Virus record (IMG/VR): IMGVR_UViG_3300033143_008306
Coordinates: 1-20,431 of that record
Reading direction: 5' to 3' (one strand)
DNA length: 20,431 nt
From: a virus
Shown here piece after piece: positions 4,759 through 12,157 of this stretch (position 1 is its first letter; every line of letters starts with the position of its first letter). Below the pieces are notes generated by a model. That model searched no databases. It saw only the letters and a program-made list of their open reading frames with translations, and was not told the origin of the DNA. A program made the position numbers and the translations under genes.

Positions 4759-4970
4759 ACAAGTTGCTCCAGGCCTTCGCAAGGAAGAGTCTAAAAAACA
4801 GTCTGGGGATCTGCACTGAAAAAGAGCGGGCGAGATTTAAGCAGATGTATGCCATGGCAGGGCATGCCCAGACGGCGACGATCGACGAGGTTGTTGACAA
4901 AATATACTTCGGAAGGTTAAATCAGGCTATGAACCAGGTCCAACGGACCATCGAAAAGAAAGGAAAATAA
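4755..4970 (+). CDS. Small helical phage protein, 71 aa
   Basis: 71 residues from ATG 4755. A basic amphipathic N-terminus (about 1-15) is followed by ERARFKQMYAMAG and TIDEVVDKI, then a helix ending in QVQRTIEKK. The middle and end resemble a common small phage family of unknown role. An in-frame ATG at 4740 exists, but the 4755 start has the usual ATGA overlap with the preceding stop and AGGAA upstream. It is predicted to be a soluble helical protein. Function unknown. Confidence 0.75.
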   Translation: MNKLLQAFARKSLKNSLGICTEKERARFKQMYAMAGHAQTATIDEVVDKIYFGRLNQAMNQVQRTIEKKGK

Positions 4971-4971
4971 G

Positions 4972-5208
4972 ATGTCAGAAAAATTTTACGTTAGAGTATG
5001 GACAATGATTACCATTGGAGTAGTCTTGGTAATTGGCGGCGTCACATCCTGTAATATGCACATTGACTATAGGATCGCAAAGGCCATCGAAGGCGGCACC
5101 CCGGCCCTCGAAGCCAAGGCGGCCTTTGGGACTCAAGTAGGATCAAGCTTGTACATTACATCCCAGCTCGATAAGCTCATCAATCGTGATGACAAGGAAA
5201 TCCAATGA
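4972..5208 (+). CDS. Small membrane protein or lipoprotein, 78 aa
   Basis: 78 residues. The N-terminus has K4 and R8, then a hydrophobic core (about 11-24), then V24-T25-S26-C27, which fits a lipobox with C27 as the lipidated residue. The rest is polar and alanine-rich. If processed, it would be a lipoprotein of about 52 residues; otherwise it is a single-pass membrane protein. The position next to another single-helix protein is reminiscent of spanin pairs, but the next protein is not clearly an inner-membrane spanin, so that is not claimed. Start supported by AAAGGA upstream. Confidence 0.75.
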   Translation: MSEKFYVRVWTMITIGVVLVIGGVTSCNMHIDYRIAKAIEGGTPALEAKAAFGTQVGSSLYITSQLDKLINRDDKEIQ

Positions 5209-5477
5209 ACCATATAACAAACCCACTGATAGCCCTCGTATCCGCGCTTATAATTATCTTCGGGCTCACGATCACGATCCAGCTGAAGCAGATCGGCATC
5301 CAGGGGCTGGAGAAGCTCGAAATCTTTGAGGACCTCCGCCAGGAGCTTGCCACCCTGAACGCTAAATTTGTGACCATAGAAAACGACGGCATGGTGTTCG
5401 ACGGGGCCTGGAACAAGAACCACAAAAACAGCATGAAAAAAATTACCAAAAAGCCCGAAGGTTTGCTGGCCGAATAA
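5205..5477 (+). CDS. Single-pass membrane protein, 90 aa
   Basis: 90 residues. The N-terminal membrane helix is at about 7-27 (PLIALVSALIIIFGLTITI). It is followed by a charged, probably coiled-coil region (about 32-55, GLEKLEIFEDLRQELATLNAKF) and a lysine-rich C-terminus. ATGA overlaps the stop of the previous small membrane protein, and AAGGA precedes it, so the two are translated together. Function unknown. Confidence 0.75.
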   Translation: MNHITNPLIALVSALIIIFGLTITIQLKQIGIQGLEKLEIFEDLRQELATLNAKFVTIENDGMVFDGAWNKNHKNSMKKITKKPEGLLAE

Positions 5478-5478
5478 A

Positions 5479-5694
5479 ATGCTCGCAATCTGCAAAAAAA
5501 TTCCGGTCAAAGCTAAGCAAAAAAATAAAACCCGAAATGGATTGCCGCATGGAAAATTCACTCTATGCAGGATATATGAGTATAATTTAAATAAATCTAA
5601 TTATGGCGAAAGGGTTGATTATTTTTTTACAGATAACACGGGCCAAACAATATTCATCAATCACTTCAACAAATGGTTCGCGGCGATAGTGTAA
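5479..5694 (+). CDS. Small beta-barrel-like protein, paralog D, overlapping a tRNA
   Basis: 71 residues. It matches paralog B: AICKKIP; GKFTLCRIYEYNL; VDYFFTDNTGQTIFINHFNKWF. The gene is clearly more AT-rich than its upstream neighbours, which suggests a different origin or drift. No strong ribosome binding site is visible; ATG 5479 lies two bases after the previous stop, so reinitiation is likely. Its last 15 nt, including the stop, are also the first 15 nt of the tRNA at 5680-5753. Function unknown. Confidence 0.65.
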   Translation: MLAICKKIPVKAKQKNKTRNGLPHGKFTLCRIYEYNLNKSNYGERVDYFFTDNTGQTIFINHFNKWFAAIV

Positions 5695-5753
5695 CGGAAG
5701 CACACCGACCTCCCCGGTCGAAAGTCCTGGTTCGATTCCAGGGAGCCGCTCCA
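5680..5753 (+). tRNA. tRNA-Gly (anticodon CCC)
   Basis: D stem GTGT/GCAC, D loop AACGGAA with the GG pair, anticodon loop 5710-5716 with CCC at 5712-5714, T arm CCTGG-TTCGATT-CCAGG, and encoded CCA. GCGG at the 5' end and U73 before CCA are glycine identity features. Odd points: acceptor positions 6-67 and 7-66 are tandem G-A mismatches, 27-43 is C-A, and base 37 is C instead of a purine. The 5' end lies in the coding end of the 5479 gene. Confidence 0.85.
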
Positions 5754-5762
5754 AGGACCCTC

Positions 5763-5822
5763 ATGTCCCAAGGCTGGCGAGCAAGGCTCCAAATATTTAC
5801 CTTGACATTTAGATACTTTTGA
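5763..5822 (+). pseudogene. Possible truncated start of a small gene
   Basis: AAGGACCCTCATG (5753-5765) repeats the start-site sequence of the 2658 gene, but the frame closes after 19 codons inside the AT-rich promoter region. A gene may have been cut here when the AT-rich segment arrived. It could also be chance. Confidence 0.3.
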
Positions 5823-5830
5823 TATAAAAT
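5802..5830 (+). promoter_or_regulatory. Sigma70-type promoter for the HNH gene
   Basis: TTGACA (5802-5807), a 17-nt spacer and TAAAAT (5825-5830). An overlapping TATAAA starts at 5823. It lies 36 nt upstream of the HNH start and just after the tRNA. Confidence 0.75.
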
Positions 5831-5865
5831 ATTTTTAACATAAAATATTAAAAAGGAGTATTTAT

Positions 5866-6222
5866 ATGCCAAGTAAAAATCCAGCAGTTAACAAACGGGC
5901 AAGAGATAAATGGTATAGACTTAACAAAGACAAACAAATAAAAAGACAGATAGAACGAAGAAAAGAATTAATGGAATGGTTTTGGGATTTTAAAAGAACC
6001 TTGTCATGCTCAAGATGCGGGTTTGGATTTAAAGATCACCCTGAATGTTGCGACTTACATCATAAGGACAAAACTAAAAAAAAAGGCAGAGTAAGCGATT
6101 TGGCATTAAGTAGTAAAAACGCAATGTTTAAAGAACTAAAAAAATGCGAACCATTATGTGCAAATTGTCATAGAACAGAACATAAAGACATGTATAACTT
6201 TTCTAGATTAAGAAAAAACTAA
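5866..6222 (+). CDS. HNH endonuclease, free-standing homing type
   Basis: 118 residues. A basic helical N-terminus (1-45) is followed by an HNH/zinc-ribbon domain: C48xxC51, the catalytic-type DLHHKD (H65, H66), and C94...C98xxC101-H102...H106. The size and layout fit the small HNH endonucleases that move between phage genomes. AAGGAG precedes ATG 5866 and a good sigma70-type promoter lies upstream, so it is expressed independently. It is much more AT-rich than the packaging genes, which supports recent transfer. No intron flanks it. It could nick DNA to spread itself or assist another process; HNH proteins beside terminase genes aid packaging, but this one is distant from them. Confidence 0.88.
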   Translation: MPSKNPAVNKRARDKWYRLNKDKQIKRQIERRKELMEWFWDFKRTLSCSRCGFGFKDHPECCDLHHKDKTKKKGRVSDLALSSKNAMFKELKKCEPLCANCHRTEHKDMYNFSRLRKN

Positions 6223-6228
6223 CAAAAA

Positions 6229-6414
6229 ATGAAACTTAAAATACAAGCCCTCATAGAAACAGTTAAATTTGCTGCAATTCTTATGTGGAAAGCAAGGTTC
6301 AATGTAGAAACATTCGTCAGGCTAATAAAGATAGAACGCATAAAAATAAAAACCCAAAATTATCAGACAATAATGGAAATAAAAAAGAAACTCGAAAGAT
6401 TGCAGGAACCATGA
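6229..6414 (+). CDS. Small basic helical protein, 61 aa
   Basis: 61 residues, rich in lysine and isoleucine. A moderately hydrophobic helix (about 7-20, ALIETVKFAAILMW) is followed by a basic amphipathic C-terminus with KIERIKIKT and KKKLERL. There is no convincing ribosome binding site, only an A-rich leader six bases after the HNH stop. Translation would be coupled to the HNH gene. It overlaps the next gene by ATGA. Function unknown, and the coding status is moderately supported. Confidence 0.5.
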   Translation: MKLKIQALIETVKFAAILMWKARFNVETFVRLIKIERIKIKTQNYQTIMEIKKKLERLQEP

Positions 6415-6746
6415 CCTTCTCACCATATACGCCATTGGCTGATTCGAATGTATCGTTATTCCATGAAACACAAGCAGAAAGAATCGTTGAAATCAGAACG
6501 ATTAAAAGAGGGCGGGTATTATGCATAAAAGAATTCTCGGGATTCATTCCAATGGGTAGGTATAATTTCAACGAAGAAGTTAGAATCATTAAACGAGAAC
6601 GCCAGACGGAATCAACCAATATTTTTTATGCAGTATCATTAAGCGATGAAAATCCATATAATTCAATTATGACAAAATATGAATTCAAGGAGAACTTCAT
6701 AATCCTGAAAGAAGAATATGTCGGAAAATTTCAAAGCGTTGTGTAA
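6411..6746 (+). CDS. Small beta-barrel-like protein, paralog E
   Basis: 111 residues from ATG 6411, with CAGGAA upstream and ATGA overlap with the 6229 gene. The frame is open upstream to 6285, but no signal supports that. After a polar N-terminus, the family pattern appears: GRVLCIKEFSGFIPMGRYNF, then IFYAVSLSDEN, then KYEFKENFIIL. It lies in the AT-rich patch. Function unknown. Confidence 0.65.
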   Translation: MTFSPYTPLADSNVSLFHETQAERIVEIRTIKRGRVLCIKEFSGFIPMGRYNFNEEVRIIKRERQTESTNIFYAVSLSDENPYNSIMTKYEFKENFIILKEEYVGKFQSVV

Positions 6747-6942
6747 AAAAGGCGTAAATCATAAGCATCGATCAAGAAAAGGTAGGATTCTGACAAGGTT
6801 CAAGCTTTATGATATAGAAAAATTAGAATACGACATATTCAACAAAGAAAACGAACTGATCATGTACCTAACTTTTGATAATTTCAACGAGATATATATA
6901 ATGACGCAAAAAGAATACAACAAACGATTCAGGAGATTCTAA
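6718..6942 (+). CDS. Small beta-barrel-like protein, paralog F
   Basis: 74 residues. Pattern: FKALCKKGVNHKH, then KGRILTRFKLYDIEKL, then ELIMYLTFDNFNEIYIM, similar in order to paralogs D and E. It overlaps the previous gene by 29 nt, and GAAAGAAG upstream is a weak ribosome binding site. It is the last gene of the AT-rich patch. Function unknown. Confidence 0.65.
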   Translation: MSENFKALCKKGVNHKHRSRKGRILTRFKLYDIEKLEYDIFNKENELIMYLTFDNFNEIYIMTQKEYNKRFRRF

Positions 6943-6972
6943 ACCCCCCATGGACACAAAAAGGAGAAGTAC

Positions 6973-7992
6973 ATGAAGCCAAGCGAAGTGTCGACTGTTT
7001 TACGATATGCGATCAAAGACAAACTGAACGTGCTCATCAAGGGCAAACCCGGGATCGGCAAAACAGACCTGGTGAAACAGGCTGCAAAAGCCGCCGAGGC
7101 CGAGCTGATCATAAGCCACCCGGTTGTGTCGGACCCGGTCGATTACAAAGGCATGCCGGCTATCATCGAGACAAAAACAGGAGAGAAAATAGCCGTCTTT
7201 CTGCCGTTTGGCGACCTGAAGAAGATCGTGGATGCCGACGGGCTGACGATATTCTTCATGGATGATCTTGGCCAGGCGCCCCCGGCTGTCCAGGCGGCTG
7301 CAATGCAACTATTGCTTGCTCGACGAATCAACGAGCACAAGGTGTCCGACCATGTCTGTTTCATGGCTGCGACAAACAACAAAACAGACAAAGCCGGTGT
7401 CTCCGGTATTCTCGAGCCCGTGAAATCAAGGTTTGCGTCAATCATCGCCCTCGAGGTAGATCTCGAGGATTGGATTACCTGGGCCATCAATTCCAAAAGA
7501 ATTCCGACTGAATTGATTGCCTTCATGAGATTCCGGCCGAACCTGCTCGATGATTTTCATCCCACGGCGGATCTCACAAATTCGTCATGTCCAAGAACGG
7601 TAGAACATGTAGCAAGATGGATGAATGCTGGAATCCCAAAGTCGTATGAATTCGAAGTATTCTCGGGAGCGGCCGGCGAAGGGTTTGCTGCTGAAATCAT
7701 ATCGTTCCTGCAGATCTTCAGGAGTTTGCCGAATCCGGTGACCATCTTGATGGATCCAGAGGGGGCTGCGGCAATTATTCCTGAAGAACCCAGCGCAAAA
7801 TACGCGATATGCGGCGCCATCGCAGCCAGGGCGTCGGAACAAAACATGAAGAACGTCGTTAAATATGCCAACCGCATGCCTGAGGAGTTCTCGGTCTTGA
7901 TGCTGAGGGACTGTATCAACAACAACCCGGACACGGCAAACACGGATGCCTTCATTGAATGGGCGTCATTGCATAAAGACGTCCTGATATAA
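6973..7992 (+). CDS. MoxR-family AAA+ ATPase
   Basis: 339 residues. Walker A is GKPGIGKT (24-31). The Walker B-type FFMDDLGQAPP region (94-104) has D97-D98, sensor 1 is around N135-N136 in MAATNN, and an arginine-finger candidate R153 lies in VKSRF. The gap between Walker motifs and the GQAPPAVQAA segment are MoxR-like. MoxR ATPases usually act with a VWA-domain protein to remodel or load cofactors into target complexes. Such a VWA protein is encoded five genes downstream (10006), so a working pair is likely. Strong AAGGAG before ATG 6973. It starts a new, more GC-rich gene block after the AT-rich patch. Target unknown. Confidence 0.9.
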   Translation: MKPSEVSTVLRYAIKDKLNVLIKGKPGIGKTDLVKQAAKAAEAELIISHPVVSDPVDYKGMPAIIETKTGEKIAVFLPFGDLKKIVDADGLTIFFMDDLGQAPPAVQAAAMQLLLARRINEHKVSDHVCFMAATNNKTDKAGVSGILEPVKSRFASIIALEVDLEDWITWAINSKRIPTELIAFMRFRPNLLDDFHPTADLTNSSCPRTVEHVARWMNAGIPKSYEFEVFSGAAGEGFAAEIISFLQIFRSLPNPVTILMDPEGAAAIIPEEPSAKYAICGAIAARASEQNMKNVVKYANRMPEEFSVLMLRDCINNNPDTANTDAFIEWASLHKDVLI

Positions 7993-8011
7993 CCCAAGGA
8001 GCCAAAATCCC

Positions 8012-8395
8012 ATGGAACGAGACTTCCTCGAACATAGATTCGGTATTTACATCCATCCGATCAACAACAATTGCCTTGGCGTTGAAATAGGCGATCTAAC
8101 GGTATATTTCTCGTACAGAACCCCGATTGCCTTCAAGATAAAACCTAAAAAAAAATACATTTGCGAAAACATATGGGGAAAGACTACCGAAAAACACATG
8201 GCTTATATCAAAGCCGGGCAAACAAATACAATAGAGTTGAAACGAGATGACTTCAAAGAAAAGCTCAAAACGTCGTTCCGGCAGAATTTTATCGTCTGCG
8301 CTCGGGACCTGCTTAAAGAAAGGTTCGGGCTCAAGACGGAAACGATTGAATCTTCCGACGGTGTCAGACAAAACCTGGAAAAAAGTGAGGAATAG
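8012..8395 (+). CDS. Hypothetical protein, 127 aa
   Basis: 127 residues. The first half is beta-rich (LGVEIGDLTVYFSYRTPIAF) with WGKTTEKHMAYI near residue 60. This resembles short phage proteins of the DUF8033 kind, but that comparison is from memory and weak. The C-terminus is helical and acidic. AAGGAG at 7996-8001, inside the recurring CCCAAGGAGCC motif, lies ten bases before ATG 8012. It lies inside the MoxR-VWA cassette, two bases ahead of the next gene's start. Confidence 0.75.
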   Translation: MERDFLEHRFGIYIHPINNNCLGVEIGDLTVYFSYRTPIAFKIKPKKKYICENIWGKTTEKHMAYIKAGQTNTIELKRDDFKEKLKTSFRQNFIVCARDLLKERFGLKTETIESSDGVRQNLEKSEE

Positions 8396-8396
8396 C

Positions 8397-8750
8397 ATGC
8401 CAATAGACAATCCATTTGACGAAAACGATCCAGTATCAATTCATTCGTATAAAACACTGGCGACGGCAACAGACAGGAACGGCAAAGAATACACATACGA
8501 ACGCCTTGACTGGCGCAAGCTTGAAATGCATTGCGGATCAAACGTTCTTGTCGTCGAACATAATAAAAACATAAACAAACAAATGAAACTCAAAACAGAC
8601 ATGGGCTGGTATTATCCTATGTATCTGGAATTAAACTTTAATTCCGTGACCATACAAACCTTAACACCCCGCCAAATACACCAAGAAGCCCTGAAGCTTA
8701 TCGACGAATACAGAGAATTCAAAAAACTCATGGAGGAGGTTGCAGAATGA
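8397..8750 (+). CDS. Hypothetical protein, 117 aa
   Basis: 117 residues from ATG 8397, with GTGAGGAA upstream; an open frame further upstream lies in the previous gene and is ignored. It is acidic at the N-terminus, has a beta-rich middle (GWYYPMYLELNF), and ends in a helix (PRQIHQEALKLIDEYREFKK). Its 3' end contains GGAGGAGG, which is the ribosome binding site of the next gene, and the stop overlaps that start. Function unknown; conserved position in the MoxR-VWA cassette suggests a shared role. Confidence 0.75.
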   Translation: MPIDNPFDENDPVSIHSYKTLATATDRNGKEYTYERLDWRKLEMHCGSNVLVVEHNKNINKQMKLKTDMGWYYPMYLELNFNSVTIQTLTPRQIHQEALKLIDEYREFKKLMEEVAE

Positions 8751-9652
8751 ACATCAGCAAAAAGGCAATGATTGTGAAATTACACATTTCATCCTGGAAA
8801 GCGAGGATAGCCGACAAGAACGTAACTGAAAAAACGAACAGAGATCACCTGGCTACGGACGACGCCGGTATCTACAATAAATTCCTGGTCGCCAAAAAGC
8901 ATTTGTCCGACATTCAGAAATCGGAATCGGACGCAAGGTCGTATCACATGAAAAACACGCTGCCATGGAAAGACGGTGGCGACCGGCTGCTTCCGGCAAA
9001 GAATTTTCAAACGTACAGCCAGGGCATGCGCGAGCGAAAACAGAAATTTGAAGCAGCCGTGCACCAATTCATAAATCAATATCCGGTATTGGTGACAGGA
9101 GCAATAAATACACTGGGCAATATGTATGATAAGGCAGAATACCCAACACCGGGCTCCATCGAGGAATTGTTCAGGTTTCATACAGACGTTCACCCGGTAC
9201 CGGTCGCGGATGATTTCCGTGTAAATCTCAGCGAGCATGAAGTTAATAAAATCAAAAAAGACCTGAATGAATCGAATGCGAAAAGCAATACCGATGCAAT
9301 GAAGAATTTATGGAACCAATTGCATGCCGTCGTTAAAACCATGGCCAATGGAATGAAAGATGTAATAGACCCAACGACCAAAAAGATCCTGAAGAAAGGG
9401 CGGGTCTTTGACTCGTACATCGAAAACATCAACGATCTTGTAGAAATCTTGCCGAACCTGAACATCGACGATGATCAGAAACTTAACGACATGGCCGATG
9501 AAATCAAGCTCGCTCTGACAACAAACACGCCCGGACAACTCAGAAAAGATCCTCAGCTTAAAAACGACATAGCTGAAGAAGCGCAAAAAGTCGTAGATAA
9601 AATGTCTGGATTTATGGGAGCCGGGGGAGGGCAGGGTGCCATAAATCAATAA
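8747..9652 (+). CDS. Hypothetical helical protein of the MoxR-VWA cassette, 301 aa
   Basis: 301 residues, mostly charged helices with a basic N-terminus and a C-terminal tail rich in glycine (GFMGAGGGQG). No catalytic motif or membrane segment was recognised. ATG 8747 has a strong GGAGGAGG upstream and overlaps the previous stop. It lies between the ATPase and the VWA gene. A scaffold, adaptor or substrate of that pair is possible, but this rests only on position. Confidence 0.8.
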   Translation: MNISKKAMIVKLHISSWKARIADKNVTEKTNRDHLATDDAGIYNKFLVAKKHLSDIQKSESDARSYHMKNTLPWKDGGDRLLPAKNFQTYSQGMRERKQKFEAAVHQFINQYPVLVTGAINTLGNMYDKAEYPTPGSIEELFRFHTDVHPVPVADDFRVNLSEHEVNKIKKDLNESNAKSNTDAMKNLWNQLHAVVKTMANGMKDVIDPTTKKILKKGRVFDSYIENINDLVEILPNLNIDDDQKLNDMADEIKLALTTNTPGQLRKDPQLKNDIAEEAQKVVDKMSGFMGAGGGQGAINQ

Positions 9653-9692
9653 TTCAAAAAATGTCTGGAATCTGACAACAAAAGAAGAATTG

Positions 9693-10019
9693 ATGACGCT
9701 GCTCTGGGCTATCCTGGCTGTATTACTGATAACCTCCGATGTTAAGATTTTTTTATGGCTGGGATATTGCGCCGGTGGACTGGCGGGGATAAGCTTCATA
9801 AAAATCTTCAAGTCTGTGTGGCCGGCTAAACGATCGAACAAGATATCGGACAATGAATTCAAAGCCATCTATGAATATCTTATAGACTCGTTCGAGAAAA
9901 GCAGCTACCTCGGTGACGACGATAATGCCAGGCTAAAACAAATAGGCGAAGTTACCATAATAATAGCAAAAATGCTTGAAAATGAATACAAAAAAGGAGT
10001 CAGGCATGACAGAGGCTGA
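9693..10019 (+). CDS. Small membrane protein, 108 aa
   Basis: 108 residues. Two hydrophobic helices lie near the N-terminus (about 3-16 and 18-36, the latter FLWLGYCAGGLAGISFI), with a soluble, acidic C-terminal helix region. A TTG at 9690 directly before ATG 9693 could also start. The ribosome binding site is weak (AAAGAAG). The 3' end overlaps the VWA gene by 14 nt, and its coding sequence carries that gene's AAAAAAGGAG. Membrane anchoring of the MoxR-VWA machinery is a possible role, not shown. Confidence 0.7.
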   Translation: MTLLWAILAVLLITSDVKIFLWLGYCAGGLAGISFIKIFKSVWPAKRSNKISDNEFKAIYEYLIDSFEKSSYLGDDDNARLKQIGEVTIIIAKMLENEYKKGVRHDRG

Positions 10020-11235
10020 TAAGAAAATTACAAAAGCAAGGGCTGGGCTGGTTCTGGATGAGCCGTTCTTTGGGGCCTTGGCGTTAAAACTCAAACCGGT
10101 AGAAAGTGAGCTGAACGAAAGCGGCTGGACCGACGGTGTCCACCTTGGCTACAACCCCAAATGGATCGAAGATATGCCACTCGATAAAGTCAAAGGCTTT
10201 ATTGCGCATGAAGTCATGCACCTGGCCTTTGGGCACCAAGCCAGAAGACAAAGCAGAGATCCTAAAAAATGGAACGAGAGCGCGGACTTCAGCGTAAACA
10301 ATATACTCACCGAGGCTGGGTTTAATCTTCCGGACAATGGACTTGTGCACTCAGGCTTTGCAGACAAATCAACGGAAGAAATCTATACGCTGCTCCCGGA
10401 TGCGCAAGACAACGGTGACGGCCAGGGCGGCGGACAGTCGATTACATTGCCGGACGGCAGCCAGGTTCAGGTAGGATCGGGTAAAGACCCGGGTGGCTGC
10501 GGAGAAATTCTCGATGCCCCGGGATCTGGACCAAAAGAACAACCGGCCAGTGCAAATGAACTCAAAAAATCGGAAACGGACTGGAAGGTGGCAGCCACGC
10601 AGGCGGCTCAAGCGGCTAAAACCATGGGAAATTTACCGGGCGCTATCAAAAAAGCCATCATAGAATTGCTTGAACCCAAATTAAACTGGAGGGAACTGCT
10701 GCGTGACTTTATTGAAAGATCGGCCAAAAACGACTATACATGGAAACATCCAAACAGAAGATATATCTCCCAGGGAATCATACTCCCGTCGCTCAATTCT
10801 AAAGAAATCGGTACGGCTTGTGTGGCTATTGATACTTCCGGTTCAGTCTCTGAAGGCGAACTCAAACAGTTTGCCTCGGAAGTTAATTCGATACTTGAAG
10901 AATATCAGGACATAACAGTCGACGTAATCTACTGCGACACCCGGGTTGCCCACGTCGATCGGTTTCATTCAACCGACATGCCGATAGAAATGACAATGCA
11001 CGGCGGCGGAGGTACAGATTTCAGGCCGCCATTTAAATGGGTTGAAGATAATGTCGCAGACAAACCAACCTGCTTGATATATTTCACGGACATGGAATGT
11101 AACAGCTTTCCGGACGATCCAGGTTATCCGGTTATATGGGTCCAGACAGAAACCATGTATTCAGGCAGCCATTGGGGAGACGTACCATTTGGTGAAATCG
11201 TAACCATGAATATGAAGGGTGAAGCTAAAAACTAA
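10006..11235 (+). CDS. Metallopeptidase-like plus VWA-domain protein (DUF2201 type)
   Basis: 409 residues from ATG 10006, with AAAAAAGGAG before it. The N-terminal domain carries HEVMH (68-72) with a further H77 and the ESAD segment (91-94), as in the putative metallopeptidase domain of DUF2201-type proteins. A low-complexity linker rich in G, D and Q (about 135-190) follows. The C-terminal VWA-like domain has the metal-site motif DTSGS (D276, S278, S280), GGGGTDF (333-339) and YFTDME (359-364). Such proteins are commonly encoded with MoxR ATPases, as here. Both metal sites look intact. Whether the peptidase domain cuts proteins is not established for the family. Confidence 0.88.
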   Translation: MTEADKKITKARAGLVLDEPFFGALALKLKPVESELNESGWTDGVHLGYNPKWIEDMPLDKVKGFIAHEVMHLAFGHQARRQSRDPKKWNESADFSVNNILTEAGFNLPDNGLVHSGFADKSTEEIYTLLPDAQDNGDGQGGGQSITLPDGSQVQVGSGKDPGGCGEILDAPGSGPKEQPASANELKKSETDWKVAATQAAQAAKTMGNLPGAIKKAIIELLEPKLNWRELLRDFIERSAKNDYTWKHPNRRYISQGIILPSLNSKEIGTACVAIDTSGSVSEGELKQFASEVNSILEEYQDITVDVIYCDTRVAHVDRFHSTDMPIEMTMHGGGGTDFRPPFKWVEDNVADKPTCLIYFTDMECNSFPDDPGYPVIWVQTETMYSGSHWGDVPFGEIVTMNMKGEAKN

Positions 11236-11245
11236 GGAGAAAAAA

Positions 11246-12157
11246 ATGGAAAGGTTAACGACGATGAGGGCCGTAATTGAATCTCTGGGCAAAGGCATGA
11301 TCAAAGTAACCAAAACCTTTACGCTTGATATGGTCGAAAAAGACGTAATACTCAGGCTTCCCAAAGCCAAAAGAAAAGTAATCGGCAATTGTATCAACAA
11401 ATTAAAAAAGGCCGGGTTTGTACAGGCCGGGATAAGACAAGGCAAATACTGTATCCTTGCAGGCACTGATTTCAGCAAATTTCATTCAGGAACAAACCCG
11501 ACAAAAAGTATGCAAGTACGAACAGTCATGAGCGCATTGGTTGAATATTTTGAAGCAGGCACAATCGCAACCCCTGATTTCAGAGACGTAGTAGCCGGCA
11601 TCAATAAAATTCTTCCCGAAGCTACTAAAGGCAGTATTTCAACAAATCTTTTCCAATTGAAAAAGATGGGATTCATTGTTAACGCAGGCAAAAGAGATAA
11701 CTATCGAAGGAAAGACGGAGTTGGCGTTGACAAACTTATATACAACGAATTCAAAACAGTTATAAGATCAACCGAACCCCAGGAGCCCCCAGAACTCCCA
11801 AAGCCCCAGGAGCCCTCAGAACCCCAGGAGTCTACAGAAGACATCGTATCAGCCATGGAATTCGGCGATAAGATGATCACCTACATCGAGGCATTAAAGC
11901 AGCAGCTTATGGATACTATTGACCGACTTGGTTTAGTTCAGACTAAAAATAAAACATTGGAAATAGAAATTCTTGATGCAATCATTAACAAGGATAATAT
12001 GAAAAAAGATTGTAATACCTTGATCAAAGAGAAGGATGCTGCTATAGAAAAACTGAACAAAAAAGTGGGCGACATAAACTTAAGATATCCGGCTTCGTCA
12101 AAAACATTTAAAATGAGCGAAGTTGCAAAAGTCATAAGAGCAGACCAGAAAAGATAA
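11246..12157 (+). CDS. Protein with two winged-helix-like domains and a coiled coil, 303 aa
   Basis: 303 residues from ATG 11246, with TAAGGAG upstream. Two similar segments, about 1-75 and 88-160, each end in a helix-rich stretch with KLKKAGFV and QLKKMGFIV, suggesting tandem winged-helix DNA-binding domains from a duplication. A low-complexity linker of repeated E-P-Q (about 172-195), encoded by CCCCAGGAG repeats, leads to a coiled coil (about 205-285). It may bind DNA and multimerise, for example as a regulator of the late genes; this is inference. It directly follows the VWA gene. Confidence 0.75.
   Translation: MERLTTMRAVIESLGKGMIKVTKTFTLDMVEKDVILRLPKAKRKVIGNCINKLKKAGFVQAGIRQGKYCILAGTDFSKFHSGTNPTKSMQVRTVMSALVEYFEAGTIATPDFRDVVAGINKILPEATKGSISTNLFQLKKMGFIVNAGKRDNYRRKDGVGVDKLIYNEFKTVIRSTEPQEPPELPKPQEPSEPQESTEDIVSAMEFGDKMITYIEALKQQLMDTIDRLGLVQTKNKTLEIEILDAIINKDNMKKDCNTLIKEKDAAIEKLNKKVGDINLRYPASSKTFKMSEVAKVIRADQKR

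Noticed and set aside
4972-5477. Spanin pair (outer lipoprotein and inner membrane protein)
   Set aside because: The lipobox is plausible, but gene order, lengths and the missing lysis neighbours do not support it.
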